A stretch of DNA of 64,000 nucleotides from Congzhengia sp045635085 (lineage in GTDB: Bacteria > Bacillota > Clostridia > UBA1381 > UBA9506), in NCBI GenBank assembly GCA_045635085.1, contig JAZRBM010000008.1, positions 1 to 64,000 on the forward strand, written 5' to 3'. The notes under the pieces were generated by a model. The model was not told where the DNA came from. It was given only the letters and a program-made list of their open reading frames with translations, and made no database searches. Position numbers and translations under genes: made by a program. Of this stretch, positions 33,700-42,713 are shown piece by piece (within the stretch, counting starts at the first letter, position 1; the number at the start of each line of letters is the position of its first letter).

Positions 33700-36111
33700 T
33701 TATCTTATTACTATATTTACTAATTTGTTAGGAACGCAGATTACCTTTAAAACCTGCTTGCCTTCTATTAGTTCTTTAATTTTTTCGTTTTTAAGTGACA
33801 GATCTTCCATTTCTTCTTTAGAAATGTTTGCCGGAATCAAAATTTTATCCTTAACCTTGCCGTTAATCTGCGCAACTATTTCAACTGTATCGTCTGTGCA
33901 TTTTGATTCATCAGCTAAAGGCCACTTTGTGTCGTGAAGATATCCGCCGAAGTTTGCTCTTTCCCACATTTCTTCTGTAAGGTGGGGAGCAGCGGGATTT
34001 AAAAGAGTTATAAAGATTTTTAATTCGCCACGTGTGATAGAGCCTTTTTTGTAAATATCATTAATTAAGGCCATGAGCGCAGCTATAGCTGTGTTAAACT
34101 TCATTTTATCATAATCTTCTGTAACCTTTTTGATTGTTTTGTGGATTAATTTTTCAAGATCTTCACTAAGGCCCTCATCACTGGTTAATAATTCCTGCAG
34201 GTTCCATACACGTTCGATAAAACGGTAGCATCCTTTAACGCCGTTTATAGACCAAGGGGTTGACTGGTCAAATGCACCTATAAACATCTCATAGGTTCTG
34301 AATGTATCTGCACCAAAGCCCTCTACCATATCGTCAGGGTTTACAACGTTGCCGCGTGATTTTGACATTTTCTCGCCGTTTTCGCCCAGAATCATACCGT
34401 GTGAGGTACGCCTGCTATATGGTTCAGGCTGTGCAACTACACCGATGTCATATAAGAATTTATGCCAGAATCTTGAATACAAAAGATGGAGTGTTGTATG
34501 CTCCATACCACCGTTATACCAGTCAACAGGAAGCCAGTAGTTAAGCTTTTCCTGGGCTGCGATAGCTGAATCGTTTTCCGGGTCAATATATCTTAAGAAA
34601 TACCACGAAGAACCCGCCCACTGTGGCATTGTGTCTGTTTCTCTTTCTGCTTTTTGACCGCAGCAGGGACAGGTTGTCATAACCCAGTCTGTCATCTTAG
34701 CCAGTGGAGATTCTCCGTTTTCACCCGGCTCAAAATTATCTGTTTCAGGAAGTGTAAGAGGTAATTCTTCTTCAGGAACGGGAACCCAGCCGCACTTTTC
34801 GCACTTAATAAGCGGAATAGGCTCTCCCCAATATCTCTGGCGAGAGAACACCCAGTCACGTAATTTATAGTTAACCTTTTTTCTGCCGATGCCTTTTTCT
34901 TCTAAAAATGCAATCATTTTAGCTATTGCATCCTTAACTTCTAAACCGTTTAAGAAGTCTGAATTTATCATTTTACCCGAGTAAATATCGGTAAAGGCAG
35001 CCTCTTGTACGTTTTCGCCTCCTGCAACAACCTCGATAATAGGAAGATTGAATTTCTTTGCAAACTCCCAGTCGCGGTCATCGTGAGCAGGTACTGCCAT
35101 AATTGCGCCTGTTCCGTAGCTGGTTAAAACGTAGTCAGAAATAAAAATCGGAATTTCCTTGCCGTTTACAGGGTTTATCGCTGTTACGCCTTCAAGACAT
35201 ACGCCTGTTTTTTCTTTGGAAAGCTCTGTTCTTTCAAATTCTGATTTTTTAGCAGCTTCCTGCTGGTATGCGCGCACTTTGTCAATGTTTTTGATTTTGT
35301 CTTCAAAATCAGTAAGCAGTTTATGCTCAGGTGATACAACCATATATGTTGCACCAAAAAGTGTATCGGCACGTGTTGTATAAACTGTTAAGATATAATC
35401 TGTGCCAGAAACCTTAAAGTTAACCTCGGCACCTTCTGATTTGCCAATCCAGTTTTTCTGCTGTGTTTTTACTTTTTCGATATAGTCAAGCCCGTCTAAA
35501 TCATTTATCAGACGTTCTGCATATTCTGTGATTTTAAGCATCCACTGGCTTTTGTTTTTTTGAACAACCTCGCTGCCGCAACGCTCACAAACTCCGTTTA
35601 CAACCTCTTCGTTAGCAAGTCCTACCTTACAGCTTGTGCACCAGTTGATGGGCATCTCCTGTTTATAGGCAAGCCCCTTTTTGAAAAGCTGTAAGAAAAT
35701 CCACTGTGTCCACTTGTAGTATTTTTCATCGGTTGTTGAAACCTCGCGTGTCCAGTCAAAAGAAAAACCGATGCTCTTTAGCTGACGCTTAAAGTTTGCG
35801 ATGTTGTTTTCTGTAACGAATTTCGGGTGAATTTTATTTTTTATAGCAAAGTTTTCAGTAGGAAGACCGAATGCGTCCCAGCCCATAGGATATAAAACGT
35901 TATAGCCTTCTAAACGCTTCTTTCTTGCGATGATGTCAAGCGCTGTGTAGCTTCTTGGGTGGCCAACGTGAAGTCCCTGACCTGACGGGTAAGGAAACTC
36001 TACAAGACCATAAAATTTTGGCAGTGTAAAGTCATCCTTTGCTGCAAAAGTGTTGTCGGCATACCATTTGTCCTGCCATTTTTTTTCAATTTGTTTGTAA
36101 TTGTATTCCAT
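33700..36111 (-). CDS. leuS: Leucyl-tRNA synthetase
   Basis: About 803 residues. Class I synthetase with the HIGH-like PYPSGQGLHVGHPRSYT (about residue 40), a zinc module with CTSCKVGLANE and CERCGSEVV, a CP1 editing domain (TTRADTLFGATYMVVSPEH), the KMSKS loop (GEKMSKSRGNVV) and an anticodon domain. The start at 36111 has GGAGG 8 bases upstream; a TTG five codons earlier is inside that site and rejected. Same direction as the YqeK-RsfS gene. Confidence 0.98.
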   Translation of the reverse strand: MEYNYKQIEKKWQDKWYADNTFAAKDDFTLPKFYGLVEFPYPSGQGLHVGHPRSYTALDIIARKKRLEGYNVLYPMGWDAFGLPTENFAIKNKIHPKFVTENNIANFKRQLKSIGFSFDWTREVSTTDEKYYKWTQWIFLQLFKKGLAYKQEMPINWCTSCKVGLANEEVVNGVCERCGSEVVQKNKSQWMLKITEYAERLINDLDGLDYIEKVKTQQKNWIGKSEGAEVNFKVSGTDYILTVYTTRADTLFGATYMVVSPEHKLLTDFEDKIKNIDKVRAYQQEAAKKSEFERTELSKEKTGVCLEGVTAINPVNGKEIPIFISDYVLTSYGTGAIMAVPAHDDRDWEFAKKFNLPIIEVVAGGENVQEAAFTDIYSGKMINSDFLNGLEVKDAIAKMIAFLEEKGIGRKKVNYKLRDWVFSRQRYWGEPIPLIKCEKCGWVPVPEEELPLTLPETDNFEPGENGESPLAKMTDWVMTTCPCCGQKAERETDTMPQWAGSSWYFLRYIDPENDSAIAAQEKLNYWLPVDWYNGGMEHTTLHLLYSRFWHKFLYDIGVVAQPEPYSRRTSHGMILGENGEKMSKSRGNVVNPDDMVEGFGADTFRTYEMFIGAFDQSTPWSINGVKGCYRFIERVWNLQELLTSDEGLSEDLEKLIHKTIKKVTEDYDKMKFNTAIAALMALINDIYKKGSITRGELKIFITLLNPAAPHLTEEMWERANFGGYLHDTKWPLADESKCTDDTVEIVAQINGKVKDKILIPANISKEEMEDLSLKNEKIKELIEGKQVLKVICVPNKLVNIVIR

Positions 36112-36128
36112 GTCCGATTCCTCCAAGA

Positions 36129-36485
36129 TTAGTCTAAAAGAGTTTTTATGTCAATGCTTTGCGCGTCACTCCACAATCTGTCAAGACCGTAAAACTCACG
36201 CATTTCTTTATAGAAAATATGAATTATAACATCACCGTAGTCGAGCAAAAGCCACTCTGTGCCGCCTCTCCCTTCGCGAGCTGCGGGGTGAATTCCCACC
36301 TTTGCAAATTCGTCCTCGATGTTGTCTGCCAGTGCTTTTACCTGCGTTGAAGAATTTGCAGAACAGATGATAAAATAATCTGCCAAAATCGTCAGGCTTG
36401 AGACCGCAAGGCATGAAATGTCGGTTGCCTGTTTTTTATCTAAAACCCTGACTGCTAGGGTTGCTTTTTCTAAAGAATTATCCAA
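36129..36485 (-). CDS. rsfS: Possible internal product: free RsfS from a TTG start
   Basis: Inside the fusion, AAGGAG (36500-36495, minus) precedes TTG at 36485-36483 by 9 bases. Translation from there gives 118 residues, the normal RsfS size, starting at the domain border. RsfS binds uL14 and blocks subunit joining in starvation. The internal start is an inference. Confidence 0.4.
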   Translation of the reverse strand: MDNSLEKATLAVRVLDKKQATDISCLAVSSLTILADYFIICSANSSTQVKALADNIEDEFAKVGIHPAAREGRGGTEWLLLDYGDVIIHIFYKEMREFYGLDRLWSDAQSIDIKTLLD

Positions 36486-37067
36486 GTCGTTTTTCTCCTT
36501 TCTGAGGTTTTCTCTTATATATTTTTCTGCGTCTATTGTCTGTGGATGAAGAATACATCCCGTTCTGTTTATATGGGAAATTGATAGCTCGAAGCCATAA
36601 AGAAGCGCTCTGTCAAGATCTGCAAAGCATAGTGCGCGAAGCTGCGTGAGTCCGTCAAAATCTTTTCTGTTCGGCTCGATTATGTCTGACAGATAAAGTA
36701 TTTTTTCAAGGTCTGTCATTTTTTCTCTGCCCAGCGTGTGATAGCGGATAGCATCAAGAACGTCTTTGTCCGTTACGCCGTAGTCACGCTCTGCCAAAAA
36801 CGCTCCCAGCTCTGCGTGAATTAAGCCCTGCTGCTTTTTTTTAATCTCATCGAGCTCTATATTAAACTCCTCGCACATCCTAAGCTGCTCACTGTGCGGA
36901 ATCTGCTTGGCGCAATCGTGCAAAAGTGCTGCGATTTTGGTTTTTTCTTTATCAACGCCGAATATCTCTGCCATTTTAAGTGCGGTTTCTTCAACACCCA
37001 AAGAGTGTATAAACCTGTGGTCAGAAAGCTGTGTCTTTAGTTTTTCTCTCATTTGTTCTTCAGTCAT
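36129..37067 (-). CDS. Fusion: YqeK (HD-domain Ap4A hydrolase) + RsfS (ribosome silencing factor)
   Basis: 312 residues in one unbroken frame. Residues 1-190 are YqeK-like: HSLGVEETALKMA, LLHDCAK (HD motif, about 46-52), RYHTLGREKM and LSDIIEPNR. Residues 198-312 are RsfS-like: AVRVLDKKQATDISCLAV, DYFIICSANSSTQVKALADN and GRGGTEWLLLDYGDVIIHIF. These are usually two adjacent genes (yqeK, yqeL/rsfS). AAGGAG followed 9 bases later by a TTG codon (36485) lies exactly at the seam, so a free RsfS of 118 residues may also be made. Between nadD (overlap 4 bases) and leuS. Confidence 0.93.
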   Translation of the reverse strand: MTEEQMREKLKTQLSDHRFIHSLGVEETALKMAEIFGVDKEKTKIAALLHDCAKQIPHSEQLRMCEEFNIELDEIKKKQQGLIHAELGAFLAERDYGVTDKDVLDAIRYHTLGREKMTDLEKILYLSDIIEPNRKDFDGLTQLRALCFADLDRALLYGFELSISHINRTGCILHPQTIDAEKYIRENLRKEKNDLDNSLEKATLAVRVLDKKQATDISCLAVSSLTILADYFIICSANSSTQVKALADNIEDEFAKVGIHPAAREGRGGTEWLLLDYGDVIIHIFYKEMREFYGLDRLWSDAQSIDIKTLLD

Positions 37068-37684
37068 AGGGACTCCTTAGAGTAGAGATTGTGTTTTTTT
37101 ATATAATCATAAACCCCCTTGGGCAAAAAATCTTTGCAGTCTTTGCCCAAAGCGAGATTTTTTCGCAAGTAAGTCGATGATAAATCATACGAAAAATCAT
37201 CTAAAAAGAGCGCTTTATGCTCTGTATCGAGCTTTAAATATTTTAAATAGCAATCACTATAGCAATCGCTAGTATCAATTCCTGGCCGATTTACCACAAT
37301 AAAGGTGCAAAGCGACAAAATATCGGGAAAGTTTTTCCACAGCGGAAAATCACGATAAGAATCTGCGCCCACAATAAAGAAAATCTCGTCGTCAGGATAT
37401 GTTTTTTTAAAGTGCTCAATCGTTAAATACGAATAGTTTGGCTTTTCGTTTTTTATATCAAAGTCAGACAATAAAAACTCTTTGTCATTTTTTGTTGCCA
37501 GCGCTATCATGTCATAGCGGCAACTTTTATCTGTGATTTTTTTGTCGGTTTTGTGAGGCGGATTTCCTGCGGGGATAAAAATAATTTTATCCAAAGAAAA
37601 CGCATTTAAGGTTTTCTTTGCCAGTGCTATATGTCCTGTATGAGGCGGGTCAAATGTTCCGCCAAAAAGACCTATTCTAGCCAT
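37064..37684 (-). CDS. nadD: Nicotinate-nucleotide adenylyltransferase
   Basis: 206 residues. It makes deamido-NAD from nicotinate mononucleotide and ATP. GLFGGTFDPPHTGHIALA with the (T/H)xGH motif, FIPAGNPPHK and the C-terminal SSTYLRKNLALGKD are NadD signatures. The stop overlaps the start of the yqeK-rsfS fusion by 4 bases. yhbY lies 11 bases upstream. Confidence 0.96.
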   Translation of the reverse strand: MARIGLFGGTFDPPHTGHIALAKKTLNAFSLDKIIFIPAGNPPHKTDKKITDKSCRYDMIALATKNDKEFLLSDFDIKNEKPNYSYLTIEHFKKTYPDDEIFFIVGADSYRDFPLWKNFPDILSLCTFIVVNRPGIDTSDCYSDCYLKYLKLDTEHKALFLDDFSYDLSSTYLRKNLALGKDCKDFLPKGVYDYIKKHNLYSKESL

Positions 37685-37695
37685 ATTTCCTCCAG

Positions 37696-37992
37696 TTATT
37701 TTAAAACGATAGTGCGATTTTTTTCTTTTTCTGACTGCCTGTAGATTACAAATCTTGAACCGATAACCTGAACGGGCTCGGCACCCAGAAGACGCGAAAC
37801 CTCATCACAGGCAGCGCGCACATTAAGCTCACAATTTTCTAAAACGTGAACCTTTATAAGCTCGCGGGCGTTTAGTGCATCGGAGAGCTGTGCGATTAAG
37901 TTGTTAGAAATTCCTTCTTTTCCTATCTGGAATATTGACGGAACTTTATTTGCTAAAGAGCGAAGATACGCTCTTTGTTTACTTGTAATCAT
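37696..37992 (-). CDS. yhbY: YhbY-type CRM-domain RNA-binding protein
   Basis: 98 residues. It begins with TSKQRAYLRSLANKVPSIFQ IGKEGI, with the GxxG-like IGKEGISNN loop and the LLGAEPVQVIGSRFVIYR end typical of the CRM fold. The family binds pre-50S ribosomes. It is the first gene visible in the leftward nadD-yqeK-leuS run and divergent from dnaE. Confidence 0.93.
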   Translation of the reverse strand: MITSKQRAYLRSLANKVPSIFQIGKEGISNNLIAQLSDALNARELIKVHVLENCELNVRAACDEVSRLLGAEPVQVIGSRFVIYRQSEKEKNRTIVLK

Positions 37993-38173
37993 ATTTTGTC
38001 CTCTTTTTTAAATTTTTTCATAAAGCCACAATACATCTAGGCTATTCTATAATATTATACCTTGTTTTTGCGCAAAAGTCAAACAAAACAAGCAATTTTA
38101 TGATATAATTTTGTTGCTTTTTAGCCGAGCTAGTGATAAAATAAAATAGTAATTTTATGTTTAGGAGAAAGAT

Positions 38174-41100
38174 ATGAGCTTTGTTCATTTACACGTGCAT
38201 ACAGAGTTTAGCTTTTTAGACGGCGAATGCCGTATTAAAGAGCTTGTTTTACGTGCAAAAAATCTCGGCATGAAAGCGCTCGCCATCACAGACCACGGAA
38301 ATATGTGTGGCGTTATAGATTTTTACAAAGAGGCAAATGCGCAAGGGATAAAGCCGATTATTGGCTGCGAGGTTTATGTGGCAGCTAATGATTTAAATGA
38401 CAAATCGCATGATAACGGCAATTCAACACACCACCTGGTGCTTTTGGCAAAGGATAACGAGGGCTATAAAAACCTTGTTAAAATTGTATCAAAAGGCTGG
38501 ATAGACGGATTTTACTATAAACCGAGAGTTGATTTTTCTGTAATTGAAAAGTATCACGAGGGACTTATTTGTATGTCGGCGTGTCTTGCCGGCGAAATTC
38601 CGCAGGCGCTCCTCAAAGATAACGACGCGCATGCTCGCGCCTTAGTCGAAAAATATCTTGCTCTTTTTGGAAAAGATGATTTTTATTTAGAGATTCAAAA
38701 CCACGGACTTGCTGAACAAAAGAAGGTAAACGCAGCACTTATTCGCCTTGCAAATGAGTATGGCATAGGTCTTGTTGCCACAAATGACGTACATTACATA
38801 CAAAAAAATGATGCAAAATATCAAGACCTTTTAATGTGTATCCAGACGAACAGAAAGGTTTTAGATACCGACAGAATGGCGTTTGAAACAGATGAGTTTT
38901 ATCTAAAGTCAGAAGACGAAATGAAACAGCTCTTCGGAGCATTTCCCGAAAGCTTGTCAAACACAGAAAAAATTGCTGAAAAATGTAATGTAGACTTTGA
39001 GTTTGGCGTGTTAAAATTGCCCCAGTATGACGTGCCGCAAGGTATGAGTTCGTATGAGTATTTAACCAAGCTTTGCAATGACGGTCTTAAAAAGCGCTAT
39101 GGAGAAAATGAAGAAGCAAAAGAGCGGCTTTATTTTGAACTCGATGTCATAAAAAATATGGGCTATGTAGACTACTTTTTGATTGTATGGGACTTTATAA
39201 AGTACGCCAAGGACAACGGCATTCCCGTAGGTCCGGGAAGAGGGTCTGCTGCAGGCAGTATCGTAAGCTATTGTCTTGAAATTACAAACATCGACCCTAT
39301 TCGCTTCGGGCTTATTTTTGAGCGCTTTTTAAACCCTGAGCGTGTATCGATGCCTGATATTGACGTTGACTTTTGTAATGAGGACAGACAGCGTGTTATA
39401 GATTATGTTGTAGAAAAATACGGAAGAGAGCGTGTTTGCCAGATTATAACCTTTAACAAGATGAAGGCAAAAAACGCAATACGTGACGTAGGCAGAGTTT
39501 TAGATGTTTCGTATGCAGATACAGACGCCATTGCAAAAATGATTCCATTCGACCTTAAAATGACTATCCCCAAGGCGCTGGAGCTAAACCCTGATTTAAA
39601 GGCAAAGTACGATGTTGACGCGACAGCTAAAGAACTTATTGATGACGCTATAAAACTGGAGGGTTTAATCAGGAACGCAGGAACACACGCAGCAGGCGTC
39701 GTGATTGCCGCGGCTCCGGTAACGGAATATTTGCCCCTGCAAAAAAATGACGATGTAGTCATTACCCAGTTCCCAAAGGATACCGTAGAAGAGCTGGGGC
39801 TTTTAAAGATGGACTTTTTGGGGCTTCGTAATCTTGGAATTATAAAGGATGCAATAAACATTATAAAGGCATCAACAGGAAAAGAGATTGATATTGATTC
39901 TATCGATTTGTCGTGCAGCGGTGTTTATGAGATGATATCAAGAGGCGAAACAGAAGGGGTATTTCAGCTTGAAAGCGCAGGTATGAAGCAGTTTATGAAG
40001 GAGCTAAAGCCTGAGAGTATAGAAGATATTATCGCGGGAATCTCACTGTATCGCCCGGGTCCTATGGACCAGATTCCACGCTACATTAAAAACAAAGAAA
40101 ATCCGGACAAGGTTAAATATAAGCACTCTCTTTTAGAGCCAATCTTAAATGTTACCTATGGCTGTATGGTGTATCAGGAGCAGGTTATGGAGATTGTCCG
40201 CAAGATGGGTGGCTATTCATTGGGAAGAGCAGACCTTGTTCGACGTGCAATGAGCAAGAAAAAAGCCGATGTTATGGCGCAGGAGCGAAAGAATTTTATC
40301 CATGGTATAGTCGATGAGGATGGAAAAGTGCTAGTCGATGGTGCTATCAGGCGCGGTGTTTCAGAAAGCGTTGCAAACGATATATTCGACGAAATGATGG
40401 ATTTTGCAGAGTATGCATTTAATAAATCCCACGCGGCGGCGTATGCCTTTGTAACATACCAGACCGCATACTTAAAAAATTTCTATCCTGCACAGTATAT
40501 GGCAGCGCTATTATCGTCAGTTTTAGACAGCCCTGAAAAGGTTGCCAAATATTCACAAGAAGCTGCCCGTATGGGCATCAAGGTTCTGCCGCCTGATATA
40601 AACAAGAGCGTTTCGGGCTTTGCAGTATCAGGAAACGATATACGCTTTGGACTTGCCGTTATTAAAAATGTCGGCATCGGTTGTGTTGACGGCATAGTGG
40701 AAGAAAGAAATAAAAACGGAGGGTTTAAAAGCTATAAGGATTTTGCAAAAAGAACCGCAAAGCTTGGCGTTACAAAACGCGTTCACGAGTACCTGATAAA
40801 GGCAGGTGCGTTTGACTCAATGGGCGAAAATCGTTCTTACCTTTTAGCAGACTTTGAAAGCATTATTGACTCATATCAGGACGATTTAAAGAAAAACGTA
40901 GAGGGGCAGTTAAATCTCTTTGGAGATGCTGAAGAAGAGGTTTTAGATATGCCTTTAAACAATGCGCCAGAACTTTCGCAAAAAGAATTGTTAAAGTTTG
41001 AAAAAGAGAGCATCGGCTACTATGTTTCAGGCCACCCCTTAAAAGAATATGAAAAAGAAATTGAACAAATCTCGACAATTTCGTTTGCAGATTTTACTCA

Positions 41101-41659
41101 GGATGATGAAGGCATCGCGAACTTGGTTGACGGTATGCCCGTAACTGTGTGCGTTTTGGTATCGGCAATTAAGACCAAGGTTACTAAAAACAACAAAATT
41201 ATGGCATTTGTGACTGCAGAGGATATGACAGCCCAGGCGGAAATTATCGTATTTCCCACTGTTTTTGACCGCGCAAGAAAATATTTGTCAGAAGATCAAG
41301 CGCTGATAATTTCGGGCAAATTAAGTTTTAAAGAGGACGAAGAGCCGAAGATTCTGTGCGATATGGTAGAGCCACTGACGCACGGGGCGAAAGGGCAAAA
41401 AAAAGAGCTTCCTAAAGCGTCAAAAGAATTGGGTAGTGACAAAAAACTGTTCTTAAGATTTTTAACAGGCAAAGAATATTTAAAAGAAAAAATCACACAA
41501 ATTCTTGCGCTCTATGGCGGCAATGTGCCTGTATATATTTATAATGAAGAGAAAAAACAAACCTCTGTTGCCCCAAAAGAGCTTTGGGTATCTGCCAGCG
41601 ATGAGCTTATATCAAAGCTTAAAAAGGTACTTGGAGACAGCAATGTAGTGCTAAAGTAA
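38174..41659 (+). CDS. dnaE: DNA polymerase III alpha subunit, DnaE type
   Basis: 1161 residues. An N-terminal PHP domain (VHLHVHTEFSFLDG; ITDHGNMCGV) is followed by the palm with PGRGSAAGSIVSYCL (about 350-364) and catalytic Asp pair PDIDVDFCNEDR (about 396), the finger region, a HhH motif and a C-terminal OB fold. This is the DnaE (not PolC) form, which in Firmicutes often extends RNA primers beside PolC. AGGAGA lies before the ATG. Followed 9 bases later by the EamA transporter gene. Confidence 0.97.
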   Translation: MSFVHLHVHTEFSFLDGECRIKELVLRAKNLGMKALAITDHGNMCGVIDFYKEANAQGIKPIIGCEVYVAANDLNDKSHDNGNSTHHLVLLAKDNEGYKNLVKIVSKGWIDGFYYKPRVDFSVIEKYHEGLICMSACLAGEIPQALLKDNDAHARALVEKYLALFGKDDFYLEIQNHGLAEQKKVNAALIRLANEYGIGLVATNDVHYIQKNDAKYQDLLMCIQTNRKVLDTDRMAFETDEFYLKSEDEMKQLFGAFPESLSNTEKIAEKCNVDFEFGVLKLPQYDVPQGMSSYEYLTKLCNDGLKKRYGENEEAKERLYFELDVIKNMGYVDYFLIVWDFIKYAKDNGIPVGPGRGSAAGSIVSYCLEITNIDPIRFGLIFERFLNPERVSMPDIDVDFCNEDRQRVIDYVVEKYGRERVCQIITFNKMKAKNAIRDVGRVLDVSYADTDAIAKMIPFDLKMTIPKALELNPDLKAKYDVDATAKELIDDAIKLEGLIRNAGTHAAGVVIAAAPVTEYLPLQKNDDVVITQFPKDTVEELGLLKMDFLGLRNLGIIKDAINIIKASTGKEIDIDSIDLSCSGVYEMISRGETEGVFQLESAGMKQFMKELKPESIEDIIAGISLYRPGPMDQIPRYIKNKENPDKVKYKHSLLEPILNVTYGCMVYQEQVMEIVRKMGGYSLGRADLVRRAMSKKKADVMAQERKNFIHGIVDEDGKVLVDGAIRRGVSESVANDIFDEMMDFAEYAFNKSHAAAYAFVTYQTAYLKNFYPAQYMAALLSSVLDSPEKVAKYSQEAARMGIKVLPPDINKSVSGFAVSGNDIRFGLAVIKNVGIGCVDGIVEERNKNGGFKSYKDFAKRTAKLGVTKRVHEYLIKAGAFDSMGENRSYLLADFESIIDSYQDDLKKNVEGQLNLFGDAEEEVLDMPLNNAPELSQKELLKFEKESIGYYVSGHPLKEYEKEIEQISTISFADFTQDDEGIANLVDGMPVTVCVLVSAIKTKVTKNNKIMAFVTAEDMTAQAEIIVFPTVFDRARKYLSEDQALIISGKLSFKEDEEPKILCDMVEPLTHGAKGQKKELPKASKELGSDKKLFLRFLTGKEYLKEKITQILALYGGNVPVYIYNEEKKQTSVAPKELWVSASDELISKLKKVLGDSNVVLK

Positions 41660-41668
41660 GGAGAAAAA

Positions 41669-42598
41669 ATGGCAAACATAAATAAAAAATTAAAGGGAAA
41701 TATGATTTTGTTTTTGACTGCGATAATATGGGGTATATCGTTTGTGTCGCAGAGCGTAGGCATGGACTACATTGGTCCCAACACATTTATGGGTATTCGT
41801 ACCACTATGGGTGGTCTGGTGCTTTTGCCGTTTATCTTTTTTTCTGACAGGGCAAAAAAGAAAAACGGAACGTATGAAAAAACAAGCATTTTAAAACTTT
41901 TAAAATACGGTGCGCCCTGTGGTTTGTTTTTGTGCGTTGCATCAACTCTTCAGACTTATGGTCTGCAGGTGACTACAACGGCAAAAAGTGGATTTTTAAC
42001 AGCCCTATACATAATATTTGTTGCACTCTTCGGGCTTGTTTACTCTAAAAAAATTACATGTAAAATGGCGCTTGGTGTAATTGTTGCCGTTTTGGGAATG
42101 TATTTTCTTTGTCTTTTCGGCGAGGAAATTTCCTTTAATTATGGCGATGCACTTACACTTTTGTGCGCTGTGTTTTTTGCAGGGCAGATACTCTTAATCG
42201 ATAAATTCGTAGATAGGGTTGACGGTGTTAAACTTGCCTGCACGCAATTTTTCGTGTCGGGCGTGATAAATTTAATACTTATGTTCATATTAGAAAGTCC
42301 TGATATTAAAAACATTTTGGCGTGTTCTATAGCAATTCTTTATTCGGGTATTTTATCCTGCGGCGTGGCATACACTCTGCAAATTATAGGACAAAAATAT
42401 GCCCAGCCCACATCTGCCTCTATAATTATGTCATTAGAGTCGGTGTTTGCCGCAATTTCCGGCTGGATAATTTTAGGAGAAAAAATGACAATAGTGCAGA
42501 TTGCAGGGTGTGTATTTATGTTTTTGGCTATTGTTCTGGTGCAGCTGCCGGACAAAAAAACAGACGATACCTGCCCTTTAAAATGCGAAAAAGCATAA
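41669..42598 (+). CDS. EamA-family (DMT) transporter
   Basis: 309 residues with ten membrane helices in two EamA repeats (about 9-140 and 150-295). Start region IKGNMIL-like MILFLTAIIWGISFVSQS and the second-repeat end GEKMTIVQIAGCVFMFLAIV are typical. The superfamily exports amino acids or other metabolites; the substrate cannot be told. Probably co-transcribed with dnaE. Confidence 0.9.
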   Translation: MANINKKLKGNMILFLTAIIWGISFVSQSVGMDYIGPNTFMGIRTTMGGLVLLPFIFFSDRAKKKNGTYEKTSILKLLKYGAPCGLFLCVASTLQTYGLQVTTTAKSGFLTALYIIFVALFGLVYSKKITCKMALGVIVAVLGMYFLCLFGEEISFNYGDALTLLCAVFFAGQILLIDKFVDRVDGVKLACTQFFVSGVINLILMFILESPDIKNILACSIAILYSGILSCGVAYTLQIIGQKYAQPTSASIIMSLESVFAAISGWIILGEKMTIVQIAGCVFMFLAIVLVQLPDKKTDDTCPLKCEKA

Positions 42599-42653
42599 AG
42601 CCTTGCTTTTATATTGATAAAACTTTCCAGATTCTATGATTTAAAATAAATCC

Positions 42654-42682
42654 TTGCAGTAAGCTGCGATTTATGGTAGAAT
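42654..42682 (+). promoter_or_regulatory. Sigma-A promoter of ychF
   Basis: TTGCAG (42654-42659), 17-base spacer, TAGAAT (42677-42682), about 30 bases before the chosen ATG at 42714. Confidence 0.7.
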
Positions 42683-42713
42683 GACTAATGAAATAATTTA
42701 CGAGGTGAAAATA

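Noticed and set aside
36112..36126. TTG start five codons upstream for leuS
   Set aside because: That codon overlaps the GGAGG that serves the ATG at 36111.
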